A program made the position numbers and the translations under genes. From NCBI RefSeq assembly GCF_014203695.1, contig NZ_JACHJO010000005.1, forward strand, positions 310,001 to 374,000: 64,000 bases of DNA, in the 5' to 3' direction. Position 1 is the first letter of the stretch, and each line of letters opens with the position of its first letter. Source of the DNA: Nocardiopsis algeriensis (GTDB lineage Bacteria; Actinomycetota; Actinomycetes; Streptosporangiales; Streptosporangiaceae). Shown one piece after another: positions 16,311-25,506 of the stretch. Below the pieces are notes generated by a model. The model made no database searches. It worked only from the letters and a program-made list of their open reading frames with translations, and had not been told where the DNA came from.

Positions 16311-16742
16311 ATGGACGTCGGACGCGAGGAGGCCCTCGGCGCGCTCGAACAGGCCGAGGCGATGGACGCACACACCCGCGGCCGGGGGCGCTGGTACGCG
16401 GGGTACGCCACCGTCTACGCGGCGGCGAGCTGCGGGCTGCTGCTCGCACTGGGGCTGATGCCCTCGCCGGTGACCGTGGCCTGGGCGACACCGCTCTTCC
16501 TCGTCGTGATCGCCGGACTCACCGCCTTCGCGCTCAGCCGCCCCGTGCAGCCGCGCGGGTACAAGGCCCTGCACGGGGGCATGATCGCCGCATGGTCGGG
16601 CATCTACACCCTCACCGTGGTGGTGGGGGCGACCGCTTTCCCCGGCGAGATGCTCTGGTGGGGCCCCGGCGCCCTCGCGAGCGCGGTTCCGCCGCTGGTG
16701 GTCGCCTACGTGGCCCTGCGGCGCGGTCGGAGCACGCGGTGA
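16311..16742 (+). CDS. four-span membrane protein paired with HTH regulator
   Basis: 143 residues; ATG at 16311 with GGAAGGAG. A short charged N-terminus (GREEALGALEQAEAM) is followed by four hydrophobic helices in two pairs. Its stop overlaps the GTG of the winged-helix regulator by GTGA, so the two are translationally coupled. This membrane protein/HTH pair layout is common in Gram-positive bacteria, where the regulator controls its own membrane partner. Specific function unknown. Confidence 0.65.
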   Translation: MDVGREEALGALEQAEAMDAHTRGRGRWYAGYATVYAAASCGLLLALGLMPSPVTVAWATPLFLVVIAGLTAFALSRPVQPRGYKALHGGMIAAWSGIYTLTVVVGATAFPGEMLWWGPGALASAVPPLVVAYVALRRGRSTR

Positions 16743-17059
16743 GTCACCCCCGCAGCAGGCTGGACGAGGTGATCCACTCCCCCGTGCGCTTCTCGGTCGT
16801 GGCGGCGCTGGCCGCCGCCGACCGGGTGGAGTTCCGCTTCGTGCGCGACACCGTGGAGGTCTCCGACTCCGCGCTGTCCAAGCAGGTGTCGGTGCTGGAG
16901 GAGGCCGGCTACGTGAAGGTGCACAAGACCGCGGTGGGCCGGCGCACGCGCACCTCGCTGTCGTTGACCAGGGAGGGACGCGACGCCTTCGCCCGGCACG
17001 TGGAGGCTCTGAGGGACATCGCCGCCGGGCGCCTCGCCGACGGCGCCGAGCAAGTGTGA
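16739..17059 (+). CDS. winged-helix transcriptional regulator (HTH_34/MarR-like)
   Basis: 106 residues, GTG start overlapping the previous stop codon. The whole protein is one winged helix: HSPVRFSVVAALAAADRVEF, then recognition helix SDSALSKQVSVLEEAG, then the wing VHKTAVGRRTRTSLSLT. This is typical of the PF13601-like family. It probably controls the operon through the repeats at 16253-16281. No ligand-binding domain is present. Confidence 0.8.
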   Translation: MSHPRSRLDEVIHSPVRFSVVAALAAADRVEFRFVRDTVEVSDSALSKQVSVLEEAGYVKVHKTAVGRRTRTSLSLTREGRDAFARHVEALRDIAAGRLADGAEQV

Positions 17060-17116
17060 CCGGTCCTTCGTGCGCGGGCCGCGCCCCCCGGGGCGGGGCC
17101 CGCGCGGACGTTCCTC

Positions 17117-18154
17117 TCAGGCTTCTCGCGCCACCGCCTCCCGGGCGGAGCCGGACCGCCCGGGGTCGGCGGACCGCACCCCGCCTCCGCTCCCCCGCGG
17201 AGGCCCGCCGCGCCCCGGGGCCGCCGGGCGGCGGCCGCGGTCGCCGCGTGCGGCGCCGATGCCGGCGACCACCACCAGGGCCATACCCGCCACCTGCACC
17301 GCGGCCGGCGCCTGGCCGATGAGGACCGTCCCCATGAGCAGGGCCACTCCCGGCTCCAGGCTGGAGAAGGTGCTGTAGGCGGTGCGGCCCATCCGCTGCA
17401 GCGCCACCATCTCCAGCAGGAACGGCACCATGGGGAAGAGCAGCGCGATGAGCAGTGTGAACAGGACCAGGTCGAGGCTGGGCGCGGCAATCAGCCCGGG
17501 GGCGCCCAGCGGTGCCAGGACGATCGAGCCCACACCCATGGCCAGCGCCAGCCCGTGCACGGCGCCGAAGCCCGCGCCCACGCGCTGGGTCAGCACGATG
17601 TAGAAGACGACGCAGGCCGCGCCCGCCAGCGCGAAGCCGACACCGACCAGGTCGAGACCGCCCTGCCAGGGGCGGGTCAGGCACAGCACTCCGACCACCG
17701 CGGCCGCGATCCACACCAGTTCGCGGCGCCGCCGCATGGCGGCGACCGCGACGACAAGGGTGCCGATGAACTCGATGGCGGTGGCGGTGCCGAGCTCGAT
17801 GCGCGCCGTCGCCTCGGAGTAGAACACCATCATCCCCGCGCTCGCTGTGCCCAGGATCACCACGGAGCCGCGCTCGCGCCAGGACGCCTCGCGTACGGCG
17901 CGCCACAGGGAGCGGCCGCTGAAGGCCAGCAGGAGGAGCGCGGCCCACGTCAGGCGCAGCCAGGTGACGGTGGCCGGGCTGCCGTGGTCGAAGGCGAGCA
18001 CGGCCAGGGCGCTGCCCGTGTGCAGGGTGAACATGCCGACGAGCAACATGAGGGGAGCCGGCACCCGGCGGTCCTGAAAACGGGCACGGCGAAGCGAGGG
18101 AGCAAGAGAGCGGATCACCCGACCATTGGACCGGTGCCATTCGTTTCTGTCCAC
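17117..18154 (-). CDS. EamA-family exporter (RhtA-like)
   Basis: Ten-span drug/metabolite transporter, up to 345 residues; two EamA repeats are visible as consecutive hydrophobic helices from about residue 34 to 300. RhtA relatives export threonine, homoserine or similar amino acids. The C-terminal 40 residues are a glycine/arginine/proline-rich tail. The start is uncertain: GTG at 18154, GTG at 18118 or ATG near 18049 are all possible and none has a clear ribosome-binding site. Divergent from a LysR regulator that probably controls it. Confidence 0.8.
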   Translation of the reverse strand: MDRNEWHRSNGRVIRSLAPSLRRARFQDRRVPAPLMLLVGMFTLHTGSALAVLAFDHGSPATVTWLRLTWAALLLLAFSGRSLWRAVREASWRERGSVVILGTASAGMMVFYSEATARIELGTATAIEFIGTLVVAVAAMRRRRELVWIAAAVVGVLCLTRPWQGGLDLVGVGFALAGAACVVFYIVLTQRVGAGFGAVHGLALAMGVGSIVLAPLGAPGLIAAPSLDLVLFTLLIALLFPMVPFLLEMVALQRMGRTAYSTFSSLEPGVALLMGTVLIGQAPAAVQVAGMALVVVAGIGAARGDRGRRPAAPGRGGPPRGSGGGVRSADPGRSGSAREAVAREA

Positions 18155-18189
18155 GAACCGATGGTTGACGAACCATGTAGTTTTGGTGG
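18119..18189. promoter_or_regulatory. LysR/EamA divergent control region
   Basis: Contains two direct copies of ACGAACC followed by ATG-like bases (about 18152-18175) and the inverted repeat AACC-GAT-GGTT, plausible LysR contacts. TAGTTT (18178-18183) lies 6 bases before the LysR ATG, suggesting a leaderless message. Confidence 0.4.
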
Positions 18190-19137
18190 ATGGATTTCAC
18201 GCGCCTGCGCCTGCTGGTGGAGCTGGAGCGTCTGGGCACGATGGCCGCCGTCTCCGAGGTGACGGGCATGAGCACCTCGGCGGTCTCCAAGCACCTGGCG
18301 ATCCTGGAACGCGAGACCGGGGTGCCCCTGCTGGTGCCCGAGGGCCGGCGCGTGCGCCTGACCCCGGCGGGGCGGCGTCTGGCGGAGCACGCGGTGGACA
18401 TCCTGGCGCGCGTGGAGGCGGCCAGGGCGGAGTTCACCGGGGAGGGCGAGCCGGCGGGCCGTGTCGACCTCGTGATGTACACGAGTGCGGCGCCGATCGT
18501 GCTGCCCGCGGTGCGCCGCCTGCGCCGCGACCACCCGGGCATCGACATCCACCTGGTCGAGCACGAGTCGGAGCAGGCCCTGGAGCTGCTGCAGAACGGC
18601 GGCGCCGACCTGGGCGTGGTCTACCAGTACAGCCTTCTTCCCCGAGTTTTCCCGGGAACACTGACGGTGCATCCGGTGGGCACGGAGGACCTCCTGCTGT
18701 CGCAGCCCTCGAAGGGCGCCGACAGCCGGACCCTCACCCGCAGGCGGCTGCGGGAGCTGGCCGATGCCGCGTGGATCGCCAGCCCCTACCGGGGCGACGA
18801 GGAGGCCCTGGTGCAGCGCATGTGCGCGGACGCCGGGTTCACGCCCCGCATCGTGCACCGCATCGACACCCTGGGGCTGTTCGAGGAGCTCGTCGCCGCG
18901 GGCGCCGGGGTGGGCGTGGTGCCCCGCCTGTCCGCGGTGACGCGTCGGGGCGTGGCCCACGCCCCGCTGGGCGAGCTCGGCGGGGTCCGGCAGGTCTACC
19001 TGGCCGGGCGCACCGGCGAGTGGGCCTGGCGCCCCGTGCGGGTGGTGGCCCGCTACCTGCACCGGTCCGCGCGGGAGGTGCTCGACGGCGTCCCGGAGCT
19101 GCCCGGGTTCGACCGCGCCGGGCAGAGGGTCAGCTGA
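18190..19137 (+). CDS. LysR-family regulator
   Basis: 315 residues. N-terminal winged helix (1-60, with TMAAVSEVTGMSTSAVSKHLAIL) and a periplasmic-binding-like effector domain from about 90 to 290. It is divergent from the EamA exporter and so likely its activator; the ligand may be the exported metabolite. The 3' end overlaps the convergent second LysR gene by 8 bp. Start ATG at 18190 fixed by the conserved MDFTRLRLL beginning. Confidence 0.88.
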   Translation: MDFTRLRLLVELERLGTMAAVSEVTGMSTSAVSKHLAILERETGVPLLVPEGRRVRLTPAGRRLAEHAVDILARVEAARAEFTGEGEPAGRVDLVMYTSAAPIVLPAVRRLRRDHPGIDIHLVEHESEQALELLQNGGADLGVVYQYSLLPRVFPGTLTVHPVGTEDLLLSQPSKGADSRTLTRRRLRELADAAWIASPYRGDEEALVQRMCADAGFTPRIVHRIDTLGLFEELVAAGAGVGVVPRLSAVTRRGVAHAPLGELGGVRQVYLAGRTGEWAWRPVRVVARYLHRSAREVLDGVPELPGFDRAGQRVS

Positions 19138-20062
19138 TGAGGGCGAAGGGCGGCCCCATCGAGGGCACCGGAACCTTGTTGGAGGCCTCGCGCACGGCGG
19201 TGAGCAGCGGTTCGGGGTCGGCCCCGGCCCGCGAGAGCATGACGATGTGCCGTTTGGCGGTTCCGCGCACCCCGCGCACCACGAGGTGGGGCGTGTTCAG
19301 TCCGGCCCAGGCCAGGCGCGGCATGAGCGTAATGCCCAACCCCGCCTGGACGAGGGCGAAGACGGCGCTGAGGTCGTCGGCGGTGTGGGCCACGCGCGGC
19401 TGGAAGCCGGCCTGGTGCGTGGCCGCGGTCACGCACCCGTGCCAGGCGGTGCCCGGCGCGGAGAGGATCCAGTCCTCGTCGCGCAGGTCCTCGGCCAGGT
19501 GCAGGCCGGGGCGGGAGGCCAGCGGATGCTGGTAGGGCAGGACCGCGTCGAACAGCTCCACCATGATCGGGTCGGCACGGAAGTCGGGGTCGCCGCTGGG
19601 AGGCAGGTGGGCCGTGGACATGGTCAGCGCGACATCGAGGTGGCCGGTGCGCACCATCTCGGCGCTCTCCTCCGGCTCGGCCTGGAGCACCTCGAAGTGC
19701 CAGCCGGGGTGGCTGATGCGCAGCTTCGCCAGGGCCGGGGCGATGAGGTCGCTGATGCCGGTGGCGAAGGAACCCACGCGCACGACACCCCGCTCACCCT
19801 TGCTGTAGGCGGCGAGATCGGCGCTGGCGCGCTCCATCTCGGCAAAGATGGTCGGGGCCCGTTCGAGCAGGACCCGGGCGGCCCCGGTGAGGACGAAGCG
19901 CCGGCCCTGGCGTTCGACGAGGGGAACGCCCTCCTCCCTGGCCAGTGCGGCAAGCTGCTGGGAGACCGCCGAAGAGGTGACGTTGAGCGCCTCCGCCGTG
20001 GCGGCCACCGTCCGGTGGTGTGCCAGGGCGTGAAGAAGCTGCAACCGTCGGAGGTCGATCAT
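19130..20062 (-). CDS. LysR-family regulator
   Basis: 310 residues, ATG at 20062 with GGGAGG upstream. The winged helix is MIDLRRLQLLHALAHHRTVAATAEALNVTSSAVSQQ (first 37 residues), followed by a standard effector-binding domain. Target unknown: it is convergent with the other LysR gene and divergent from the GNAT gene at 20350, which is its nearest possible target. Confidence 0.88.
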   Translation of the reverse strand: MIDLRRLQLLHALAHHRTVAATAEALNVTSSAVSQQLAALAREEGVPLVERQGRRFVLTGAARVLLERAPTIFAEMERASADLAAYSKGERGVVRVGSFATGISDLIAPALAKLRISHPGWHFEVLQAEPEESAEMVRTGHLDVALTMSTAHLPPSGDPDFRADPIMVELFDAVLPYQHPLASRPGLHLAEDLRDEDWILSAPGTAWHGCVTAATHQAGFQPRVAHTADDLSAVFALVQAGLGITLMPRLAWAGLNTPHLVVRGVRGTAKRHIVMLSRAGADPEPLLTAVREASNKVPVPSMGPPFALIS

Positions 20063-20173
20063 GCCTCCCAATCTAGGCCAGCACTCTGGTGTTTCAGGGT
20101 GGTTTCAACCTTGTTGTCCCGGGTCAGAGGGTGATTCCGTACACACCTTTACCTGGCGCACCACTTCAACCCG

Positions 20174-20229
20174 TGAGGAAAGATCCTCAATTTTTCTTTT
20201 TGTGAGATCTCATCCAGGTTTTTCCTCGC
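20174..20229 (+). promoter_or_regulatory. low-GC leader with alternative hairpins before GNAT gene
   Basis: TGAGG-AAAGAT-CCTCA (20174-20189) followed by TTTTTCTTTTT resembles an intrinsic terminator. The same GAGGAAA can instead pair with TTTCCTC at 20223-20229 (7 bp), so the two folds exclude each other. Confidence 0.4.
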
Positions 20230-20349
20230 GCCACGCGCGCCTCCCCCCTTGCCGACACGTACAGTCGGATCCACAGCTCAGCCAAGGGTCCCCAGCCACG
20301 GACCCGGGGGAAACAGCACCCAATGCTGGTGAGAACGGGTGAGAAGAAA

Positions 20350-20907
20350 ATGCAAACTTCGCTGATGGCCAAGCCTCGACCGACCGACACCGGCGTTCTC
20401 AGCTTCCGCTACCTCGGTGTGCAGGACGTGGAGGAGCTCGAGGACCTGTGGGGCGCCCTCCACCAGCAGCACACCCTGAGCGCCTCGCACCTGTCCGACA
20501 TGATCGGCACCACGAGCCTGGATGAGTCCTGGCGCCGCCGCCGGGCCCAGTACCTGCGCTGGCTGGCCGACCCCGAGACCATGGCGATCCTCGCGGAGCA
20601 CCGCGGCGACCTGGCCGGGTACGCGATGGTCACCATCCGCGACAACCCGCAGGGCACCTGGGACCGGGGCGCCCGCGTCGCGGTGGTGCAGACCTTCGCG
20701 ATCGACCCCGAGTACATCGGCACCCACGTCGGTTCCAAGCTGCTCGAGGAGATCCGCCACCAGCTCGCCGCCACGGGCATCCGCGACATCGAGTTCTCCG
20801 CTCTGGCCACGGCCTCCGAGGACATCAGCTTCCTGGAGCGAGAGGGCTTCCGGCCCTTCGTGACCACCATGGTCTGCCGCGTCGACGGCTTCGGCGCCCA
20901 CGACTGA
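20350..20907 (+). CDS. GNAT-family N-acetyltransferase
   Basis: 185 residues from ATG 20350, with GGTGAG upstream; ATG at 20323 would add nine residues. The acetyl-CoA-binding region is VVQTFAIDPEYIGTHVGSKLLEEI, a slightly degenerate Q/RxxGxG/A motif (residues about 120-143). It is followed by GIRDIEFSALATASEDISFLEREGF, the usual GNAT motif B. Substrate unknown. It stands alone between the divergent LysR gene and a terminator. Confidence 0.75.
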   Translation: MQTSLMAKPRPTDTGVLSFRYLGVQDVEELEDLWGALHQQHTLSASHLSDMIGTTSLDESWRRRRAQYLRWLADPETMAILAEHRGDLAGYAMVTIRDNPQGTWDRGARVAVVQTFAIDPEYIGTHVGSKLLEEIRHQLAATGIRDIEFSALATASEDISFLEREGFRPFVTTMVCRVDGFGAHD

Positions 20908-20923
20908 CCCTGCCCCGGCTCCC

Positions 20924-20951
20924 GCCCCCGTGCCCTCCGCGGCACGGGGGC
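20924..20951 (+). terminator. terminator after GNAT gene
   Basis: Perfect 11-bp stem (20924-20934 with 20941-20951), 6-nt loop, then GCCGCCTTT. Confidence 0.7.
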
Positions 20952-21020
20952 GCCGCCTTTCCCGGCACAGGGGCGACACACCCCGGCGGCCCGGGACGGG
21001 GAAGCGCTACGCTCGGCCCC

Positions 21021-22220
21021 GTGGCGACCTCCGACTCCAACACCTGCAACTTCCCCGGCTGCGACCTCCCGGTGCCCCGGGCCTCCACCCCGGGGCGTCC
21101 GCCCCAGTACTGCGGCCTGCCCGAGCACACCCGCTGGCGGGCGTGGAAGGAGCGCCAGCGCCAGGCCCAGGAGTCCGAGCGCAGGGAGGCCGAGGCCCGG
21201 GCCGCGGCGCAGGAACCGGAGGCAGCGGCGCCGGCGGCGGTGTTCGGGGCCGCGGAGCCGGTGACCGCCGCACGCCTGCGCGCCGACGACCTGCTCACCC
21301 GTTTCGCGGTGCAGAGCGAGCAGCTCGCCGCCACCCTCGAGGCCGCCGCCGAGGCGTTCGCCACCATGACCGACCCGGCCGCCGCGGAGGCCCAGGTGGA
21401 GGCCGCCCGGCTGGCGGGGGCCCGCCGGGCGGCGGAGGCCGACGCCGCCCGGTTGGAGGCGGAGAACCGCAGGCGCGAGGCCGAGGCCGCCCGCCGTTCC
21501 GCCGAGGACGCCGCCGCGGCCGCCGTCGCCGCGACCCAGGAGGCCGAGCGGATGGCGGAGGAGGCCCTGGCCCGGCGGGACGCCGCCGAGGAGGCCTGCG
21601 AGCAGGCCGGGGAGTCCGCCGAGCGGGCCAGGGCCGAGCGCGACGCCGCGGTGGCCGAGGCCAACGCGGGCCTGGCCGCCGCCGAGCGCCGGATCACCGA
21701 GATCTCCGAGCGGGCCAGGGCCGAACTGGAGCACGAACGGACCGAGGCGGCACACAGGATCGGACAGCTCCGGGCCGAGGCCGACGCACTGCGCACGGAG
21801 GCGGCCGAGCACGCCCGGCGGTGTGACGAGGCCGTGGTGGCCGAGCGCGGCGCCCGGGAGCGGGCCGGACACGCGGAGGAGCGCGCCCGCAGGGCGGAGG
21901 AGGCCCTGGCCGCCGAGCGCGAGCGCTTCCACGGCGAACTGACGCGGCTCCAGAGGCAGTTGGAGGACGATCGCGCCGCGGCCGGGCGCGAACGCGAACG
22001 CCTCTCCTCGGAACTGGAGAGGCTGGCGGCCGACCGCGACCGTCTGACCGCCGAGCTGGAGACCCAGCGCAGGAACGCGGAGATCACCCTGGCCGAGTCG
22101 CGCGAGGCCGCGGCCGCCCGCCTGGCCGCGGTCCAGGAGGCGCGCGACCGCGCCCTGGAGAGGGCGGAGCGGGCCGAGGCCGAACGGGACACCGCCCTCG
22201 CCCGGGTGGCGGGGGACTGA
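21021..22220 (+). CDS. long coiled-coil protein with N-terminal Cys cluster
   Basis: 399 residues. The first 40 carry CNFPGC...YCGLPEH, a small C-x4-C...C-x4-H cluster that may bind zinc. From about 50 to the end the protein is an almost unbroken Ala/Glu/Arg-rich coiled coil, resembling KfrA-type or cytoskeletal scaffolds. GTG at 21021 follows TACGCT (21008-21013) by only 7 bases and has no ribosome-binding site, so the message is probably leaderless. It precedes the FUSC gene by 79 bp on the same strand. Function unknown; a structural or DNA-organising role is a guess. Confidence 0.7.
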   Translation: MATSDSNTCNFPGCDLPVPRASTPGRPPQYCGLPEHTRWRAWKERQRQAQESERREAEARAAAQEPEAAAPAAVFGAAEPVTAARLRADDLLTRFAVQSEQLAATLEAAAEAFATMTDPAAAEAQVEAARLAGARRAAEADAARLEAENRRREAEAARRSAEDAAAAAVAATQEAERMAEEALARRDAAEEACEQAGESAERARAERDAAVAEANAGLAAAERRITEISERARAELEHERTEAAHRIGQLRAEADALRTEAAEHARRCDEAVVAERGARERAGHAEERARRAEEALAAERERFHGELTRLQRQLEDDRAAAGRERERLSSELERLAADRDRLTAELETQRRNAEITLAESREAAAARLAAVQEARDRALERAERAEAERDTALARVAGD

Positions 22221-22299
22221 GCCGGCCGGCGGCACGGCCGGCACCGCAGGCCGGGACGGCCTCCCGGGAAGTCCGACGACAGTACCTAGGATGGACAGC

Positions 22300-24408
22300 G
22301 TGCGAGACCAGGCAAGCACCGGGAGCACCGGACCTCTCGACGCGGGAGGTTCCTCGCACAAGGGAGCGGAGCGCGCCGCCGTCGCCGCCCGCCCCCGGCC
22401 CCGGATGGACCTGAGCGCCCTCTTCGGGCTGGAGTCGGGCCGCTGGGCGTGGACCACCGGCGCCAAGGCCACGATCGCGATGACCTCGTCGTTCGCCCTG
22501 GCCTCCTGGCTGTTCGGGCCCGACACGGCGGGCCTGGCCGCCCTGGGGTCGATGTCGGTCCTGTACGAGAAGAAGACCCCCTACGCCTACCGGGCCGGTG
22601 CGCTGTCCCTGATCGGTCTGGGGTTCGTCGTCAGCGTGGCCTTCGGTTCCCTGGCCGCGGCGCTGTCCCCGTGGGCCTCGGTGGCGGCCATCGGGCTCAC
22701 CGCGGGGATCGCCACATGGGTGTGCGCCGCCTGGCGTGTGGACAAGCCCGGCCCCATGTTCTTCGTCCTGGTCTGCGCCATCTCCACCGTCTTCCCGGGA
22801 GACGTGTCGCAGGTGCCCCTGCACGCCCTGATCGCCGCACTCGGTGCGGCGATCGGTTGGGCGGTGTCGATGTCGGGGGCCCTGACGCGGGCCCGCCACC
22901 CCGAGCAGCAGGCGGTCGCGGCCGCCTACCGGAAGCTGGCCGATCTCCTGCGCGCGGTGGGCACCCCCGACCTCGACCACGCCCTGCACGACGCCTCGGT
23001 GGCGGTCGCCGACGCCTGGCGGATCCTGCTGCTGGCCCAGACCCGCGGCTACCGCGCCAGCCCCGAGGCGGCACGGCTGCGGTCCCTCCTGCGCTGGGTC
23101 TCCGACATCCATCTGGCCGCCACGCAGGTGTGCATGGTCCGCCTCACCTCGATGCCCGAGGAGGCCGCGGCGTTCGCCGATCGCCTGGCCGACGCCGTGG
23201 CCGATCCCGCGCTCGCCCCGGACCCGGACGGGCTCGACGAGCTGCGCCGCGGTATGCGCCCCAAGTCCCTGGAGGCGCGCCTGTACGGCAGGATGGCCCG
23301 GGCCGCGCACGTCGTTCGGCGTGTCGGCGAGGAGGATCCCGACGAGAGCGGGCGCACGCTGGACGACAGCCGCTACCCGGCACTGGCGGAGGCCCTGAGG
23401 ACGAGTCTGAGCAGCGACTCCCTCGTGCGCCCCACCGCCCTGCGCATGTGGATCACGATCACCGCGGCCGGTGCGTTCGCGCTGGCTCTGGGCCTGGAGA
23501 ACTCCTACTGGGTGGGGATCACCGCCGCCTCCGTCCTGCAGGGCGGCAGCATGGTGCTCACCCTCAACCGCTCGGTCCAGCGCTCCCTCGGCACCCTCGT
23601 GGGGGTCGCCCTGGGCGCTCTCCTGCTCCTGCTGAACCCGCCGTTCGCCGTGGTGGTGGTGCTGGCCGGCCTGTTCCAGGGCCTGACCCAGGTGGTGATC
23701 GGCCGCAACTTCTTCATCGGGTCCGTGGTGATGACCCCGATGGCGCTGCTGCTGGCCTACACGGCCGCACCCGGGCCCATCCTCGACATCGCGGGGATCC
23801 GCGTGCTGGACACCGTGCTCGGCTCCCTGATCGGCATGGCCGGTGCCATGCTGCTGTGGCGCAGGGCCTCGGCGACCCGCCTCCCCCAGGCCATCACGGA
23901 CGTGCTGGAGGACGCCCGGCAGTGTGTGCTGGAAGCCCTGGACCTGGACACCCCGATGACCCCCGCACGCCGCTACGAACTGCGGCGGGACATGCGGGCG
24001 TCCCTGGTGAACCTGCGCGGTGTCTACGACAGCGCCATCGGCGACGTGCCGCGGGCCGATGCCACCCGGCCGCTGTGGCCGGTGGTGGTGGCCACCCAGC
24101 GCACCGGTTACCTGGCCCTGTCGGCGCTGGCGCTGGAGCGGCCAGACCCGGTCGGCACGATCACCCTGCAGCGCGTGGACCTGGCCTTCAGGGAGCTCAT
24201 CTCCTCGATGGAGGAGCGGCGCACCCCGAGACTGGGCGCGCTGCCGCGCCTGCCCTCCTACCCGCGGATCAACATGGAGCTGCGGGCCCTGTCCAGCGCC
24301 ATGGCGAGTGCGGTCGCCGAGGACGAGCGCGCCGCGCGGCTGGAGGACGAGCGCAGGGCCCAGAAGGAGCAGCGCCGGGCCCAGCGCGACCTGGACGCCG
24401 ACCTCTAG
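22300..24408 (+). CDS. FUSC-family integral membrane protein
   Basis: About 702 residues with two membrane blocks (about 35-190 and 385-515), each with several hydrophobic helices, separated and followed by soluble helical domains. This is the layout of FUSC/aromatic-acid exporter-like proteins. The second block begins LRMWITITAAGAFALALGLE and contains the FUSC-like VGITAASVLQGG. The C-terminus is a charged coil. TAGGAT (22287-22292) lies 7 bases before GTG 22300, suggesting a leaderless start; ATG at 22291 is the alternative. Substrate unknown. Confidence 0.75.
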   Translation: MRDQASTGSTGPLDAGGSSHKGAERAAVAARPRPRMDLSALFGLESGRWAWTTGAKATIAMTSSFALASWLFGPDTAGLAALGSMSVLYEKKTPYAYRAGALSLIGLGFVVSVAFGSLAAALSPWASVAAIGLTAGIATWVCAAWRVDKPGPMFFVLVCAISTVFPGDVSQVPLHALIAALGAAIGWAVSMSGALTRARHPEQQAVAAAYRKLADLLRAVGTPDLDHALHDASVAVADAWRILLLAQTRGYRASPEAARLRSLLRWVSDIHLAATQVCMVRLTSMPEEAAAFADRLADAVADPALAPDPDGLDELRRGMRPKSLEARLYGRMARAAHVVRRVGEEDPDESGRTLDDSRYPALAEALRTSLSSDSLVRPTALRMWITITAAGAFALALGLENSYWVGITAASVLQGGSMVLTLNRSVQRSLGTLVGVALGALLLLLNPPFAVVVVLAGLFQGLTQVVIGRNFFIGSVVMTPMALLLAYTAAPGPILDIAGIRVLDTVLGSLIGMAGAMLLWRRASATRLPQAITDVLEDARQCVLEALDLDTPMTPARRYELRRDMRASLVNLRGVYDSAIGDVPRADATRPLWPVVVATQRTGYLALSALALERPDPVGTITLQRVDLAFRELISSMEERRTPRLGALPRLPSYPRINMELRALSSAMASAVAEDERAARLEDERRAQKEQRRAQRDLDADL

Positions 24409-24509
24409 AAAGGTGCGAGGCACGCGGGAGGGCCGCTGATCGCGGTGTGGAACCGGTGGTGGCCGTCGTGGTGCGGCCACCCCGGCGTGAACGCCTCCGC
24501 CTTCCGTTC

Positions 24510-24529
24510 CTCCCGCCGGCCGGCGGGAG
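24510..24529. terminator. bidirectional terminator palindrome
   Basis: Perfect 20-bp palindrome CTCCCGCCGGCCGGCGGGAG between the convergent FUSC and cyclase genes. Confidence 0.5.
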
Positions 24530-24597
24530 TCCGCCCGGCCCCGCTACCCGGCATCCCCTTCGGCCTGCCGGGCGGGACCGCTGCGGCCGGCAGCGCG

Positions 24598-25242
24598 TCA
24601 GTCGGCGACCGCGAAGGCCCGCACGGGGAAAGCGGACATGCCGCGGACCTTGGCGGGAACGGCATGGAAGGTGAAACCGTCGGCGGGCACCTGGTCGAGC
24701 AGGCACAGGTGCGACACGACCGGGATGCCGGCCGCCAGCAGGGCGGCCAGTGCGGGCCGGGCCCCCTCGGTGGCAGGGGAGGTGTCGTCCACGCCCACGG
24801 AGTCGATGCCGACCAGGACCGCGCCCGACTCCACGAGGACCTTGGCGGCGGCCTCGGTCAGGTGGGGGTGGTCGAAACCTCCGTAGGAGTCGGTGCGCCA
24901 GTGGCGGTCCCAGCCCGTGCGCACCAGCACCGCGCGGCCGCGCAGGTCCAGGCCGGAGAAGGCCTCGGGGCCGATCTGGCGGGTCCCGGTGGCGTCGACG
25001 ACGGTTCCGGGCAGGGCCGCCACCCGCTCCAGGTCCAGGTCGGCGAGGTCGGCCCCGTCCCGGTAGCGGTGTGCGGGCATCTCCACGTAGGTCCCCGTGG
25101 TCCCGGCCATGGTGACGCGGCCACCGCTGTGGCCGGCCGTACCGGGCGCCGACGTGCTCTCCTCGACACTCGGTTCGGGCAGGCCCGGGAAGGTGGTCAT
25201 CCCGTCGGTGATCTGGTGGCTGACGTCGACCAGTTTCGGCAT
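24598..25242 (-). CDS. cyclase-family hydrolase (kynurenine formamidase-like)
   Basis: 214 residues, usual family length; ATG at 25242 with GAGGAAA. Begins VDVSHQITDGMTTFPG, as in PF04199 proteins. The family metal motif HxGTHxDxPxH reads TTGTYVEMPAH here: first His to Thr, second His to Tyr, Asp to Glu, with only the last His kept. Downstream DHPHLT and GIDSVGVDD are intact. A metal-dependent formamidase or cyclase activity is therefore uncertain. No tryptophan-degradation genes are adjacent. Confidence 0.75.
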   Translation of the reverse strand: MPKLVDVSHQITDGMTTFPGLPEPSVEESTSAPGTAGHSGGRVTMAGTTGTYVEMPAHRYRDGADLADLDLERVAALPGTVVDATGTRQIGPEAFSGLDLRGRAVLVRTGWDRHWRTDSYGGFDHPHLTEAAAKVLVESGAVLVGIDSVGVDDTSPATEGARPALAALLAAGIPVVSHLCLLDQVPADGFTFHAVPAKVRGMSAFPVRAFAVAD

Positions 25243-25506
25243 GGCTGTTTCCTCGCTTCACGAGCGCGTCCGGGGCGGACCCCTGACCTGCGCCAGAGGT
25301 CTAGACCATCACCCTAGCGCGTGTGGCCCACGCCACGGCAGTGGTTCGAGGACACCGTTCCCGTGTTTCGGCCTCCCGACCCGGGCCCTCCGGCCCTGTG
25401 CGGCCGACCTGCCCCGGAGCCCGATATGGTCTTAGGGAGCGCGACGGGAGACCCGTGGGTCTCCTGGTTCCGCGCGCCCACCCGCCCCATCCCGGAGAAG
25501 GTCCCC

